A stretch of DNA of 64,000 nucleotides from Actinomadura spongiicola. GTDB taxonomy: Bacteria > Actinomycetota > Actinomycetes > Streptosporangiales > Streptosporangiaceae. A program made the position numbers and the translations under genes. Location: positions 806,001-870,000 of the forward strand of contig NZ_QVNQ01000001.1 of NCBI RefSeq assembly GCF_003432485.1, read 5' to 3'. This document shows, piece after piece, positions 15,504 to 23,902 of this stretch; positions within the stretch are counted from its first letter, which is position 1; every line of letters begins with the position of its first letter. Below the pieces are notes generated by a model that saw nothing but the letters and a program-made list of their open reading frames with translations, searched no databases and was not told where the DNA came from.

Positions 15504-16393
15504 GGAGCGCGAACGGGCGGCCCACCACGACTCGCCATCCGGGGCTGCACGTCGAGACGGATCGCGGTGTGGCGTGGGTGACGATCGACCATCCGCCCAT
15601 CAACCTCCTCGACGAAGAACTGATCGGCGGCATCGAGGCCGCGGCGGCCGCGCTGCGCGACGACCCCTCGATCCGGGTTGTGGTGCTCAGCAGCGCTGAT
15701 CCGGATTTCTTCATCGCCCATGTGGACGCCTCGCGGATCCAGGCCGAACCCGCCGGACGGTGGGCCCGGGCCGGGGGAGGGCTCGGCAGGTTCCACCGGA
15801 TGACCGAACAGTTCCGAACGATGCCGAAGGCGACGATCGGGGTGCTGGAAGGGCGGGCCCGCGGCGGCGGGGCCGAACTGCTCGCCGCCCTCGACATGCG
15901 CTTCGGCGCCCGGGAGACCGCGGTGATCGCCCAGACCGAGGTGGCGACGGGCATCATCCCCGGCGGTGGTGGAACGGTCCGGCTGCCGCGACTGCTGGGA
16001 CGTGGACGGGCCCTGGAGGTCATTCTCGGCTGCGAGGATCTCGACGCGGATCTCGCCGAGCGTTACGGCTTCCTCAACCGGGCGCTGCCACAGGACCAGC
16101 TGGTCGGCTTCGTCCGCCGCCTGGCCATGAGGATCGCGTCGTTCCCGGCCGAGAGCATCGCACAGGCGAAGGCGGCCGTCCGCGCCGCCGAGGAACTGCC
16201 GCTCGTCGAGGCGCTGATCGAGGAGGAACGGCTGTTCCACGAATCGCTCGCCACCCCGGCGGCTCGTCACCGGCTGAGCCGGTTCCTGGCGGCGGGAGGC
16301 CAGACGCGGGAGTTCGAACTCGACCTTCCCGGCCGCCTGGTCGCCCTGCCGGAGGCGTCCGACCCCCTCGGGAGAAGTCATGATCACGTTTGA
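15500..16393 (+). CDS. Enoyl-CoA hydratase/isomerase-family protein (crotonase fold)
   Basis: A protein of 297 residues. Crotonase landmarks are VTIDHPPINLLDEELI, VVLSSADPDFFIAHVD (first oxyanion-hole strand) and IGVLEGRARGGGAELLAALDMRFG (second oxyanion glycines). Then ATGIIPGGGGTVRLPRLLG follows and the ERYGFLNRALP hinge. It probably hydrates or isomerises an acyl-CoA made in this pathway. A GTG start overlaps the previous stop (GTGA), with GGAG nearby, so translation is coupled. About 40 extra residues at the C-terminus exceed the minimal family length. Confidence 0.88.
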   Translation: MRSANGRPTTTRHPGLHVETDRGVAWVTIDHPPINLLDEELIGGIEAAAAALRDDPSIRVVVLSSADPDFFIAHVDASRIQAEPAGRWARAGGGLGRFHRMTEQFRTMPKATIGVLEGRARGGGAELLAALDMRFGARETAVIAQTEVATGIIPGGGGTVRLPRLLGRGRALEVILGCEDLDADLAERYGFLNRALPQDQLVGFVRRLAMRIASFPAESIAQAKAAVRAAEELPLVEALIEEERLFHESLATPAARHRLSRFLAAGGQTREFELDLPGRLVALPEASDPLGRSHDHV

Positions 16394-17033
16394 CGTCCAC
16401 GAACCCGGCGTGAGCGGGGACATCCTGGTGACCGTCGAGGACGACCCCACGCCGTTCGTCCTCTCGCTCGCGCGCACGATCCGGGCCGCCTGCCGTCACC
16501 CTGACCTGCTGCCGGTCGTGGAGAAGTCGGCGGACGTCGTGGGCGTGCGCTCGTCCACGGACCATCAGTCCGCCACCTTGAGGTTCGGTCGTGGCGGCGT
16601 TCGGGTGGTCCATGGTGTCTCCGGCGACGCCGACCTGGTCGTCGGCTGTGACCCCGCGACGGAGTTCGAGGTGCACGCCCTGCCGGGCACCCCCATCGAT
16701 GGGGGACGGCTCGCCGCGCTCAACGCCGTTCTCAATCCGCCGCTGCCCTCCTGGCAGGACGCGGCGACTCGTTTCTGGAGCCTGACCGGCGACGATCCGG
16801 GCATGCCCGGTCAGATCGTGGTGAAGTGCTCCGGCTCCGGGGAGGAACTGGTCCTCGGCGACGGCCCGGCGGGTGTGGTCCTGACCGGAAGCGCCGACCA
16901 GTTGGCCCGGACGTTCTCGGGCCTGGGCAACCTCTTCGACGACCTCTACTCGGGGGCGCTCTCGCTTGTCGGTACGCTGCCGCAGCTTTCCGTGCTGTGC
17001 GGTGCCCATTGGAAGGTCAAGTTCCATGGTTGA
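16380..17033 (+). CDS. Protein of unknown function between crotonase and glutamyl ligase
   Basis: A protein of 217 residues with no signal peptide or membrane helix. It is mixed alpha/beta: ITFDVHEPGVSGDILVTVED at the start, LRFGRGGVRVVHGVSGDADLVVG in the middle, and GEELVLGDGPAGVVLTGSADQLARTFSG near the end. The VVGCDP...LTGSADQL pattern is faintly like sterol-carrier-protein-2 domains, which bind hydrophobic ligands, but I would not assign it. It overlaps the crotonase by 14 bases and the next gene by eight, so it is firmly part of the operon and probably works on the same substrate. Confidence 0.7.
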   Translation: MITFDVHEPGVSGDILVTVEDDPTPFVLSLARTIRAACRHPDLLPVVEKSADVVGVRSSTDHQSATLRFGRGGVRVVHGVSGDADLVVGCDPATEFEVHALPGTPIDGGRLAALNAVLNPPLPSWQDAATRFWSLTGDDPGMPGQIVVKCSGSGEELVLGDGPAGVVLTGSADQLARTFSGLGNLFDDLYSGALSLVGTLPQLSVLCGAHWKVKFHG

Positions 17034-18408
17034 GATCCGTCCCGGGCTCTCCCGCTCCGAAGTCGCGGACTGGTTGCGCGAGCACGCGATCGACAGCGTC
17101 AGGATCGAGGGGACGAACCTCGACGGAACGCTGATCGGCAAGGTCGTCTCGACGAAGAAGTTCCTTTCCGGGCTGGAGACCGGTTTCGCGTTCGCCGATA
17201 TCGCCGCCTTCGGCCTGGACCTCGGCAACGTCGCCTACTTCGGCTTCGCGCTGCCGCCGTGGCGGACGAACATGGGCGACATCCTTCTGCGCGCCGACAC
17301 CTCGACGTTGTGCGTCTGGGAGCCCGGCCGGGCCTCGGTGATCGGCGACTTCTGGACCGTGGACGGAAGCCCGCTGAGCGCCTGCCCGCGCCAGGCGCTG
17401 CGCCGGGTGACGGCCGACGCCGCCGACCGGGGCTACCGGATCAAGGTCGCGGTGGAGATGGAGGCGACGGTCTTCGAGGAGCCGCTCCGGCAGGCCCGCC
17501 TCAAGGGGTACCGGGACCTGACGCCGCTCGGTGGGGAGTCCGGGGCGTGTTACGTCCTCGCGAAGTCCGCCGACTGGGACACCTACATGCGGACCGTCGC
17601 CGCCCGGCTCGACGAGCTCGCCATCCCCTGGGAGGCGTGGAACGACGAGGCCGCGAGCGGTCAGGTCGAGTTGAACCTGGAGATCGCCGACCCGTTGACG
17701 GTCGCGGACCGCTGGGCGCGGGCCCGGCAGGTGATGCGGGAGGTCGCCGACCGGTTGGGGCACTCGGTGACGTTCATGGCCAAGTGGTGCGACGAGTTCG
17801 GCCAGGCGTCGCACCTCAACGTCTCGCTGGAACGCGACGGGACGAACGTCTTCTACGCGCCCGACGGCCCGAGCGAGCTCATGACCCACTTCCTCGGCGG
17901 CGTGATGGCCTCGATGCCCGGCACGACGTCGCTGGCGCTGCCATGGATCACCTCCTACCGGCGCCTGGTCGATCTCGAAGGGCCTCCGACCACCGTGACC
18001 TGGGGTGTCGGCAACAAGACGACCGCGATTCGCGCGGTCGTCGGGCATCCGGCCTACTCGCGGATCGAGCATCGGGTGCCCGGTTCCGACTCCAACGTCT
18101 ATCTCGTGCTCGCCGCCGTTCTCGGCTCCGGACTGGCCGGAATCGCGGAACGGCGCGAGCCGCCGCCGCCGTCGGACCTGATGGCCTGGAGCCTGCCGTC
18201 CGACGCCGAACGGCTGCCACGGACGATCTCGCAGGCGGCCGAGGCCCTGGAACGCGACACGGTGCTGAGCGACGCGCTCGGCCGGGAGTTGATCGACTAC
18301 TGGGTCGGAACCCGCCGCTGGGAGTGGCTCTCCTACCACCTGCACGGAGGCGGCCCGGACTCCGCTCTCACCGAGTGGGAGGCCAGGCGGTACTTCGAGC
18401 TGGCCTGA
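17026..18408 (+). CDS. Glutamine synthetase-family gamma-glutamyl-amine ligase
   Basis: A protein of 460 residues with a GS beta-grasp N-domain (IDSVRIEGTNLDGTLIGKVV) and catalytic domain. Visible blocks are VAVEMEATVFEE (metal Glu), AASGQVELNLEIADPLTVADR, SVTFMAKWCDEFGQASHLNVSL (the GS SG-H-H-SL block, second His replaced by Asn), GNKTTAIRAV, and SNVYLVLAAVLGSGLAGI. It should use ATP to join glutamate to an amine. Because the operon holds a PuuD-like hydrolase and an aldehyde dehydrogenase, it probably acts like PuuA or IpuC in amine breakdown, not ammonia assimilation. ATG 17026 follows GGAAGG and overlaps the upstream gene. Confidence 0.85.
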   Translation: MVEIRPGLSRSEVADWLREHAIDSVRIEGTNLDGTLIGKVVSTKKFLSGLETGFAFADIAAFGLDLGNVAYFGFALPPWRTNMGDILLRADTSTLCVWEPGRASVIGDFWTVDGSPLSACPRQALRRVTADAADRGYRIKVAVEMEATVFEEPLRQARLKGYRDLTPLGGESGACYVLAKSADWDTYMRTVAARLDELAIPWEAWNDEAASGQVELNLEIADPLTVADRWARARQVMREVADRLGHSVTFMAKWCDEFGQASHLNVSLERDGTNVFYAPDGPSELMTHFLGGVMASMPGTTSLALPWITSYRRLVDLEGPPTTVTWGVGNKTTAIRAVVGHPAYSRIEHRVPGSDSNVYLVLAAVLGSGLAGIAERREPPPPSDLMAWSLPSDAERLPRTISQAAEALERDTVLSDALGRELIDYWVGTRRWEWLSYHLHGGGPDSALTEWEARRYFELA

Positions 18409-18467
18409 CCTACCGGCGCTTCCACACCCTGGGGAGGCTATGATCGAAGCGTTATCTAGACATCTGA

Positions 18468-18485
18468 CTTGGTCGATCGACTAGG
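18468..18485 (+). promoter_or_regulatory. TetR-type operator, site B (autoregulation)
   Basis: CTTGGTCGATCGACTAGG has the same 7-4-7 layout as the other sites, with a perfect inner palindrome GTCGATCGAC. It lies 10 bases before the TetR start codon and overlaps its Shine-Dalgarno region (AGGAGG). A possible -10, TTATCT, is at 18452-18457. Confidence 0.72.
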
Positions 18486-18494
18486 AGGCGGTTC

Positions 18495-19094
18495 ATGGCT
18501 CGCGTGCCCGCTGAGCGTCGACGCGTGGACTTTCTCAACGCGACACTCAGGGTGATAGCGGAGCACGGCGTCGCGGGGGCGACCACGCGACGCATCGCGG
18601 AGGAGGCCGGCGCCCCGCTCGCCACACTGCACTACTGCTTCCACACGAAGCACGAACTGTTCTGGGCCGTCTTCGAACGCCAGGCGAACCTGGTCGCCGA
18701 GGCCGCGGGCGTCGCCGAGGACGCGCCCAAGGAAGGGCTTCGCGCGGCGGCCGTCCGCCTGCTGACCCGCGGCGTCGACTTCATCATGGCGAACGAGGAC
18801 TACGCGCGGGCGCAGTTCGACCTCCTCCAGTGGGCGATGCGCCAGCCCGGGGAGAAGTCGCTGCTGGCGGCCGACGTCTACTCGCTGTCGGTGGACCGCT
18901 ACGACGCCGTGCTGCGCGCCTCGATGCGCGAGGGGGAGGACGAGTCGATCGTCAACGAACTCAGCCGAATGATCATCGCCGTTCTCGACGGCATGAACCT
19001 GCAATGGAACGCGCACCAGGACAACGACAGGCTGCGGACCGACACCGCACGCGCCATCACCATGGTCGAGGCACTGGTGCCCGATTCGACGTGA
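18495..19094 (+). CDS. TetR-family transcriptional regulator of the catabolic regulon
   Basis: A protein of 199 residues. The N-terminal TetR helix-turn-helix is clear: RRVDFLNATLRVIAEHGVAG, TTRRIAEEAGAPLATLHYCF and HTKHELFWAVF at residues about 5-58. A helical ligand-binding domain follows. An operator-like repeat overlaps its own promoter and recurs at four neighbouring promoters (sites A, C, D, E), so this gene is the best candidate for the local repressor. The inducer is probably the catabolic substrate or an intermediate. AGGAGGCGGTTC precedes the ATG. Confidence 0.9.
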   Translation: MARVPAERRRVDFLNATLRVIAEHGVAGATTRRIAEEAGAPLATLHYCFHTKHELFWAVFERQANLVAEAAGVAEDAPKEGLRAAAVRLLTRGVDFIMANEDYARAQFDLLQWAMRQPGEKSLLAADVYSLSVDRYDAVLRASMREGEDESIVNELSRMIIAVLDGMNLQWNAHQDNDRLRTDTARAITMVEALVPDST

Positions 19095-19116
19095 GCCTGA
19101 CCTGGAAGGTGGTCAT

Positions 19117-20127
19117 GTGACCGACGGCATCAGTACACAGGTGCGCCTCGTCCGGCGCCCCGACGGGCTTCCCGTCGCCGAGGACTTCGAGATCGTGACC
19201 GAGAGGCTGCGGGCCCTCCGGCACGGTGAGGCGCGGGTCGTGAACGACTTCGTCTCCGTCGACCCGTACATGCGCGGACGGATGCGGGAGGGCGCGTCCT
19301 ACATCCCGCCGTTCGAGCTGGGCCAGACGATGACCGGCGACGCCGTGGGCAGGGTGGTCGAGTCGCGGTCGGCCGACCTGAGGGTGGGCGATCTGGTGAC
19401 GCACTTCCTGGGCTGGCGCGACGTCGCCCAGGGAGACGGCAAGCTGTTCAGCAGGGTCGACGAGCTGCCCGGCCTGTCCACGTCGGCCTACCTGGGGCCG
19501 CTGGGCGTCACCGGGTTCACGGCGTATGTCGGCATGACGCACATCGCGGATCTGCGGGACGGGGACGTCGTGTTCGTCTCCGGAGCCGCCGGAGCGGTCG
19601 GCAGCGTCGCCGGTCAGATCGCCAAGCTCAAGGGCGCGGCGCGGGTGATCGGCTCGGCCGGGTCACCGGAGAAGGTGACCGCCCTGACCGAACGGTTCGG
19701 GTTCGACGCGGCGTTCGACTACCACACGCCCGACCCGGCACGCCGTCTCGTGGAGCTGGCGCCGGAGGGAGTCGACGTCTACTTCGACAACGTCGGGGGC
19801 CCGCTGCTGGAGGCGGCGGTGGAGGTGATGAACGACTTCGGCCGGGCGGCGCTGTGCGGGTCGATCTCCGGCTACAACTCCGAGGAGGAGGCGCCGGGAC
19901 CCCGCAACCTCGGCCAGCTCGTCAGCCGGCGGCTGACCCTGCGCGGGTTCATCATCACCGACCATCAGGACCTGTACGGCAGGTTCCGCGAGGAGATGGC
20001 CGCATGGCTGGCCGATGAGCGGGTGGTGACCGAGGAGACCCTCGTCGAGGGCATCGACCGGGCTCCGGAGGCGTTCCTGGGGCTGTTCGAGGGGCGTAAC
20101 ACCGGCAAGATGCTGGTCCGGGTCTGA
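19117..20127 (+). CDS. NADP-dependent oxidoreductase, zinc-independent MDR (CurA-like)
   Basis: A protein of 336 residues of the leukotriene-B4-dehydrogenase/CurA group of medium-chain reductases, which reduce activated C=C double bonds with NADPH. Blocks are VDPYMRGRMREGASYIPPFELGQ near the start, GFTAYVGMTHIADLRDGDVVFVSGAAGAVGSVAGQIAKLKG (nucleotide fold), VDVYFDNVGGPLLEA, and C-terminal FEGRNTGKMLV. No zinc ligands are present. The GTG start at 19117 has GGAAGGTGG upstream and lies 22 bases after the TetR gene, so the two are probably co-transcribed. A strong hairpin follows. Confidence 0.9.
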   Translation: MTDGISTQVRLVRRPDGLPVAEDFEIVTERLRALRHGEARVVNDFVSVDPYMRGRMREGASYIPPFELGQTMTGDAVGRVVESRSADLRVGDLVTHFLGWRDVAQGDGKLFSRVDELPGLSTSAYLGPLGVTGFTAYVGMTHIADLRDGDVVFVSGAAGAVGSVAGQIAKLKGAARVIGSAGSPEKVTALTERFGFDAAFDYHTPDPARRLVELAPEGVDVYFDNVGGPLLEAAVEVMNDFGRAALCGSISGYNSEEEAPGPRNLGQLVSRRLTLRGFIITDHQDLYGRFREEMAAWLADERVVTEETLVEGIDRAPEAFLGLFEGRNTGKMLVRV

Positions 20128-20196
20128 CCTCCCACCTGCGATGACGGCCGCCGGCCGTCCGTTTTTCACGCCTGACCCATCGGGACGGGCGACCAT

Positions 20197-20241
20197 GCGG
20201 TGACCACTCCGCCTGCCCTCAGGGGCTGGAGTGGTCACCGC
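20197..20241 (+). terminator. Hairpin terminator after the MDR reductase
   Basis: GCGGTGACCACTCC pairs perfectly with GGAGTGGTCACCGC: a 14-bp stem with a 17-base loop, 70 bases after the reductase stop. It separates the TetR/reductase unit from the next operon. Confidence 0.7.
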
Positions 20242-20266
20242 CGTCATTTCTGACGAAATCTCCCTC

Positions 20267-20329
20267 TTGACATCGCCGCGGCGACGCGCTGAGATGCTGT
20301 CATCTGACTTGGTCGTTTGAACAAGTCAG
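20267..20329 (+). promoter_or_regulatory. Promoter and TetR-type operator, site C (best copy)
   Basis: TTGACA (20267-20272) is 17 bases from TGAGAT (20290-20295). The operator CTTGGTCGTTTGAACAAG (20308-20325) follows, within an extended repeat CTGACTTGGTC-N4-GAACAAGTCAG (20304-20329) that has a single asymmetric position per arm. It sits just after the expected start point, consistent with repression. Confidence 0.78.
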
Positions 20330-20357
20330 GCGATCGATCCTCTGGGAGGGTTTCCGC

Positions 20358-21254
20358 ATGGCACTCACCACGCTGCCGGCCTCGGCCGGCGCCGACGACG
20401 TCATCGAGGTCCTTGAACGCGATGGCGGCGTCATCGTCGAGAACTTCGTGGACGAGCAGACGAGGGCCGGGCTGGAGGGTGACCTGCGCCCGATCCTCGA
20501 CGATCTCGGCTTCGGGCAGGACGACTACTTCTCCGGCACCCGGACCCGCCGCCTCGGCGCGCTGTTCAAGCACACCGGGCACGCGCCGGCGATCGTCCGG
20601 CAGTCGCACTTCCGCGCCGCGGCCGAGCACTTCCTGTGTTTGCCGGAGCACATCTACCTCGGGACGGACCGGGTGACGACCGTCCCGACCGTCCAGGTGG
20701 GCGTCACCCAGGCCATCGACATCCACCCGGGGGAGGGCCGGCAGCCGCTGCACCGCGACGACACGGTGTGGCAGTGGCGCCACCCCGAGGGCGGACGGCA
20801 GGCGCGCGTCCAGGTGATGGTCGCGGTCACCGAGTTCACCGCGGCCAACGGCGGCACCCTCGTGATCCCCGGCAGCCACAAGTGGGACGACGAGCGGGCC
20901 CCGAAGGCGGAGGAGGCGGTGCCGACCGAGATGGCCGCCGGTTCGGGGCTGATCTGGCTCGGCGGCACCTACCACGCCGGCGGCACGAACCGTACCGACA
21001 GCTCGCGCTTCGGCATCACGGTGACGCTCGACCTCAGCTACCTGCGCCAGGAGGAGAACCACTACCTGTCGCTGACCCTGGACGAGGTCCGGGCCCTGCC
21101 CGACGACATCCGCCGGCTGATCGGCTACCAGGCCAGTGAGCCCACCTGCGGCTGGATCGAGAAGGACGGGATCATGCGCGACCCGCACTTCCTGTTCGAG
21201 GACGGCGAGCCGGGCTCGGCGCAGGTGTCGATGGGGCGACGCGAGTCCGTCTGA
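20358..21254 (+). CDS. Phytanoyl-CoA dioxygenase (PhyH)-family Fe(II)/2-oxoglutarate oxygenase
   Basis: A protein of 298 residues with a double-stranded beta-helix oxygenase fold. The iron-binding triad is visible: His132 and Asp134 in QPLHRDDTVWQW, and His206 in GGTYHAGGTN. Arg217 (SSRFG) sits where 2-oxoglutarate is bound. It would hydroxylate a substrate, releasing succinate and CO2. It is the first gene of the 20358-27912 operon, directly behind operator site C, with GGGAGGG before the ATG. The hydroxylated compound cannot be named. Confidence 0.88.
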   Translation: MALTTLPASAGADDVIEVLERDGGVIVENFVDEQTRAGLEGDLRPILDDLGFGQDDYFSGTRTRRLGALFKHTGHAPAIVRQSHFRAAAEHFLCLPEHIYLGTDRVTTVPTVQVGVTQAIDIHPGEGRQPLHRDDTVWQWRHPEGGRQARVQVMVAVTEFTAANGGTLVIPGSHKWDDERAPKAEEAVPTEMAAGSGLIWLGGTYHAGGTNRTDSSRFGITVTLDLSYLRQEENHYLSLTLDEVRALPDDIRRLIGYQASEPTCGWIEKDGIMRDPHFLFEDGEPGSAQVSMGRRESV

Positions 21255-21281
21255 GCCGGAGTTCCACGAAAGGAGCCGGCC

Positions 21282-22793
21282 ATGCTAGACCGGACACGGC
21301 GGCGACCGGGCGGGCGACCGGGACGGTGGCCCTCGGTCGTGATCGTCGGCAGCGGCATCGGCGGTCTGTGCGCCGCCATCAGGCTGAAGCGCCTCGGGGT
21401 GACCCGGCTGACGATCTTGGAGCGTTCCAAGGAGGTCGGCGGCACCTGGCACGCCAACCGCTACCCGGGGATCGCCGTCGACACCTCGATCCTGAACTAC
21501 TCCCTGTCGTTCGACCCGAACCCCGGGTGGACGCGCCTGTACGCCGGCGGTCGGGAGCTTCAGGCGTACCTGATCGGGCTCAGCCATCGTCACGGGCTGC
21601 GGAAGCACATCAGGTTCGGCGTCACGGTGGAGGAGTTGCGCTACGACGAGTCGGCCGGCGAATGGTCCGTCGGGACGGTCGGCGGCGAGAGGTTCCGCGC
21701 GCAGATCGTCATCTCCGCGACGGGGGTGCTCAGCAATCCGGCGATTCCCGAGTTGCCGGGCCTGGACTCCTTCAAGGGACGGATCCTGCACTCGGCCGAG
21801 TGGGACGGCTCCTTCGACGCCGCGGGCAGGCGCATCGCGCAGGTCGGCAGCGGCGCGACGGCGGCGCAGCTTGTGCCGGAACTCGCCAGGGACGCCGAGG
21901 CGGTGCACGTCTTCCAGCGCTCGGCGCCTTGGGTGCTCCCGCGCGACGACCGGCCGATCGGACGGTTCGAGGCGGCCGTGTACCGGCGGCTTCCGTGGGT
22001 GTTGAAGGCACGGCGCTGGCACAGGTTCTGGCTGAACGACCGGATCGCCCTCGGTTTCGAACGCCAGGACCGGACGATCAGGCGGCAGGAGGAGATCGCC
22101 AGGGCGTTCATCGAGCGGTCGATCTCCGACCCCGAACTGCGCCGCCTGGTCACCCCCGACTACAGCATCGGATGCAAGCGCCGGGTGATGTCCGACGACT
22201 GGTACCCGGCGTTGCAGCGGCCCAACGTCGAGCTGGTGCCGTACGAGCTGCGGGAGATCCGCCCCCGGTCCGTGATCGGGGGTGACGGCACCGAGCGCGA
22301 GGTGGACACGATCGTGTTCAGCACGGGCTTCCAGGTGCGGGATCTGGTGCCGATGAAGGTCTTCGGCGCGGCGGGCAAGGAGCTGCACGACGCCTGGGCG
22401 GACGGCGCGTGCTCCTACCTGGGGCTGTCGGTGCACGGCTTTCCCAACCTGTTCTTCGTCATGGGGCCGAACACCGGCATCGGGGCGGGTTCGGCGACGT
22501 TCATGATCGAGGCGCAGGTCCGCTACATCACCGACGCCCTGGGGCACATGCGCCGGTACCGGCTGCACAGCGTGGACGTCCGCAAGGACGTCCAGGACGC
22601 CGCGTACGAGAAGGTGCAGGCGCGGTTGAGCCGCAGCGTCTACGGATCCGGGTGCGTCGGCTGGTACCAGAGCCCCAACGGGAAGATCGACACCCTCTGG
22701 CCGGGGCTCAACGCGGAGTACTGGTGGCGGACCCGGCGCTTCGTCAGGTCGCGCTACCACTGCCGTCCCGCCGGACCGGGGCGGACCCGATGA
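21282..22793 (+). CDS. FAD/NADPH monooxygenase of the Baeyer-Villiger type
   Basis: A protein of 503 residues with two Rossmann motifs: GSGIGG at residues 23-28 for FAD and VGSGATA near 188-194 for NADPH. Between them is FKGRILHSAEW (164-174), which fits the Baeyer-Villiger fingerprint FxGxxxHxxxW. Such enzymes insert oxygen next to a ketone, giving an ester or lactone. An esterase in the same operon (26959) could open it. AAGGAG lies 10 bases before the ATG, and the 3' end overlaps the alcohol dehydrogenase by four bases. Confidence 0.9.
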   Translation: MLDRTRRRPGGRPGRWPSVVIVGSGIGGLCAAIRLKRLGVTRLTILERSKEVGGTWHANRYPGIAVDTSILNYSLSFDPNPGWTRLYAGGRELQAYLIGLSHRHGLRKHIRFGVTVEELRYDESAGEWSVGTVGGERFRAQIVISATGVLSNPAIPELPGLDSFKGRILHSAEWDGSFDAAGRRIAQVGSGATAAQLVPELARDAEAVHVFQRSAPWVLPRDDRPIGRFEAAVYRRLPWVLKARRWHRFWLNDRIALGFERQDRTIRRQEEIARAFIERSISDPELRRLVTPDYSIGCKRRVMSDDWYPALQRPNVELVPYELREIRPRSVIGGDGTEREVDTIVFSTGFQVRDLVPMKVFGAAGKELHDAWADGACSYLGLSVHGFPNLFFVMGPNTGIGAGSATFMIEAQVRYITDALGHMRRYRLHSVDVRKDVQDAAYEKVQARLSRSVYGSGCVGWYQSPNGKIDTLWPGLNAEYWWRTRRFVRSRYHCRPAGPGRTR

Positions 22794-23902
22794 GGAAGAT
22801 CATCGCGGCGGTGCTCACCCGGGCGCCGGGGCGGCTCGTGACGCGCGAGCTGATCCTGTCAGATCCCGGGCCGGACGAGGTGCTCGTCCGGATCGCGTAC
22901 GCGGGCCTGTGCCACTCGGATCTGCACGAGATCGACGGGACGTTCGCCACCACACCCCCGATCGTGCTCGGCCACGAGGCGGTGGGGTTCGTCGAGCGGG
23001 TGGGCTCCGCCGTCCATGACCTGACCGCCGGGGATCTTGTGGTGACGTGCCTGTCGGTGTTCTGCGGGCGGTGCCGTGCCTGCGTCCGCGGCATGCCGTC
23101 CATCTGTGCCCGGCGAACCTGGCTGGCCTCCGGACGCCCGGACCGGTTGACCACCCTGGACGGCCGCCCGGTCAGGCCGACCGCCGGAATCGGAGCGTTC
23201 GCGGAGATGGCGGTCGTGCACCGGAACGCCCTGGTGGCGATCCCGCCGGAGATGCCGCTGCCGACGGCGAGCATCCTCGGCTGCGCCGTGACCACCGGCA
23301 TCGGCGCGGTGGTGCGGCGCGCCCGGGTGGAGCCGGGGTCGAGCGTGGTGGTGATCGGCGCCGGGGGCGTCGGGCTGGCCGCGATCCAGGGCGCGCGGCT
23401 GGCGGGCGCGCGCACCGTCATCGCGGTCGATCTCGTTCCCGAGAAGCTGGCCGCCGCCTGCGAGTTGGGCGCCACGCACGCGCTGGACGGGCGGGGCCCC
23501 GACGTGGTCGCCCAGGTGCGCGAGATCACCGGCGGCGGAGCCGACCATGTCATCGAGGCCGTCGGAGCGGCGTCGGCGGTCGCCCAGGCGATGGCGATGC
23601 TCACGCCCGGCGGTGTCGCGACGGTGGTCGGCATGGTGCCGTCCGACCCGCCGATCCGCCTGGACGGAAACGACCTGTTCTTCCTGGAGAAGACCCTCCA
23701 GGGCTCGTTCATGGGATCGAACCAGTTCGTCCGCGACATTCCCGAGTACGTCGACCTGCACCTGCGGGGACGGCTGCGTCTCGACCGCCTGGTCAGCGAC
23801 GTGGTCCCGTTCGAGGAGATCAACAAGGGGTTCGAGTCGCTCGCCGCGGGCCGGGGGCGCCGGATCGTGGTCGAGATCCGGCCCCGGAAGGAGGATCGAT
23901 GA
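22790..23902 (+). CDS. Zinc-dependent alcohol dehydrogenase
   Basis: A protein of 370 residues of the medium-chain class. Catalytic zinc ligands are CHSD (in AGLCHSDLHEI) and GHEAVGFVERVG. The structural-zinc cysteines lie in CGRCRACVRGMPSICARR. The nucleotide fold has VVIGAGGVGLAAIQGARLAGA followed by VIAVDLVPEKLAAA with Asp, favouring NAD. It should oxidise an alcohol to the aldehyde that the dehydrogenase at 24647 takes on. ATG 22790 overlaps the monooxygenase stop (ATGA) and is preferred over upstream in-frame starts that run inside that gene. Confidence 0.9.
   Translation: MRKIIAAVLTRAPGRLVTRELILSDPGPDEVLVRIAYAGLCHSDLHEIDGTFATTPPIVLGHEAVGFVERVGSAVHDLTAGDLVVTCLSVFCGRCRACVRGMPSICARRTWLASGRPDRLTTLDGRPVRPTAGIGAFAEMAVVHRNALVAIPPEMPLPTASILGCAVTTGIGAVVRRARVEPGSSVVVIGAGGVGLAAIQGARLAGARTVIAVDLVPEKLAAACELGATHALDGRGPDVVAQVREITGGGADHVIEAVGAASAVAQAMAMLTPGGVATVVGMVPSDPPIRLDGNDLFFLEKTLQGSFMGSNQFVRDIPEYVDLHLRGRLRLDRLVSDVVPFEEINKGFESLAAGRGRRIVVEIRPRKEDR

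Noticed and set aside
22409..22789. N-terminal extension of the alcohol dehydrogenase frame
   Set aside because: It lies wholly inside the monooxygenase gene in another frame. The ATG at 22790 with ATGA overlap gives the normal family N-terminus.
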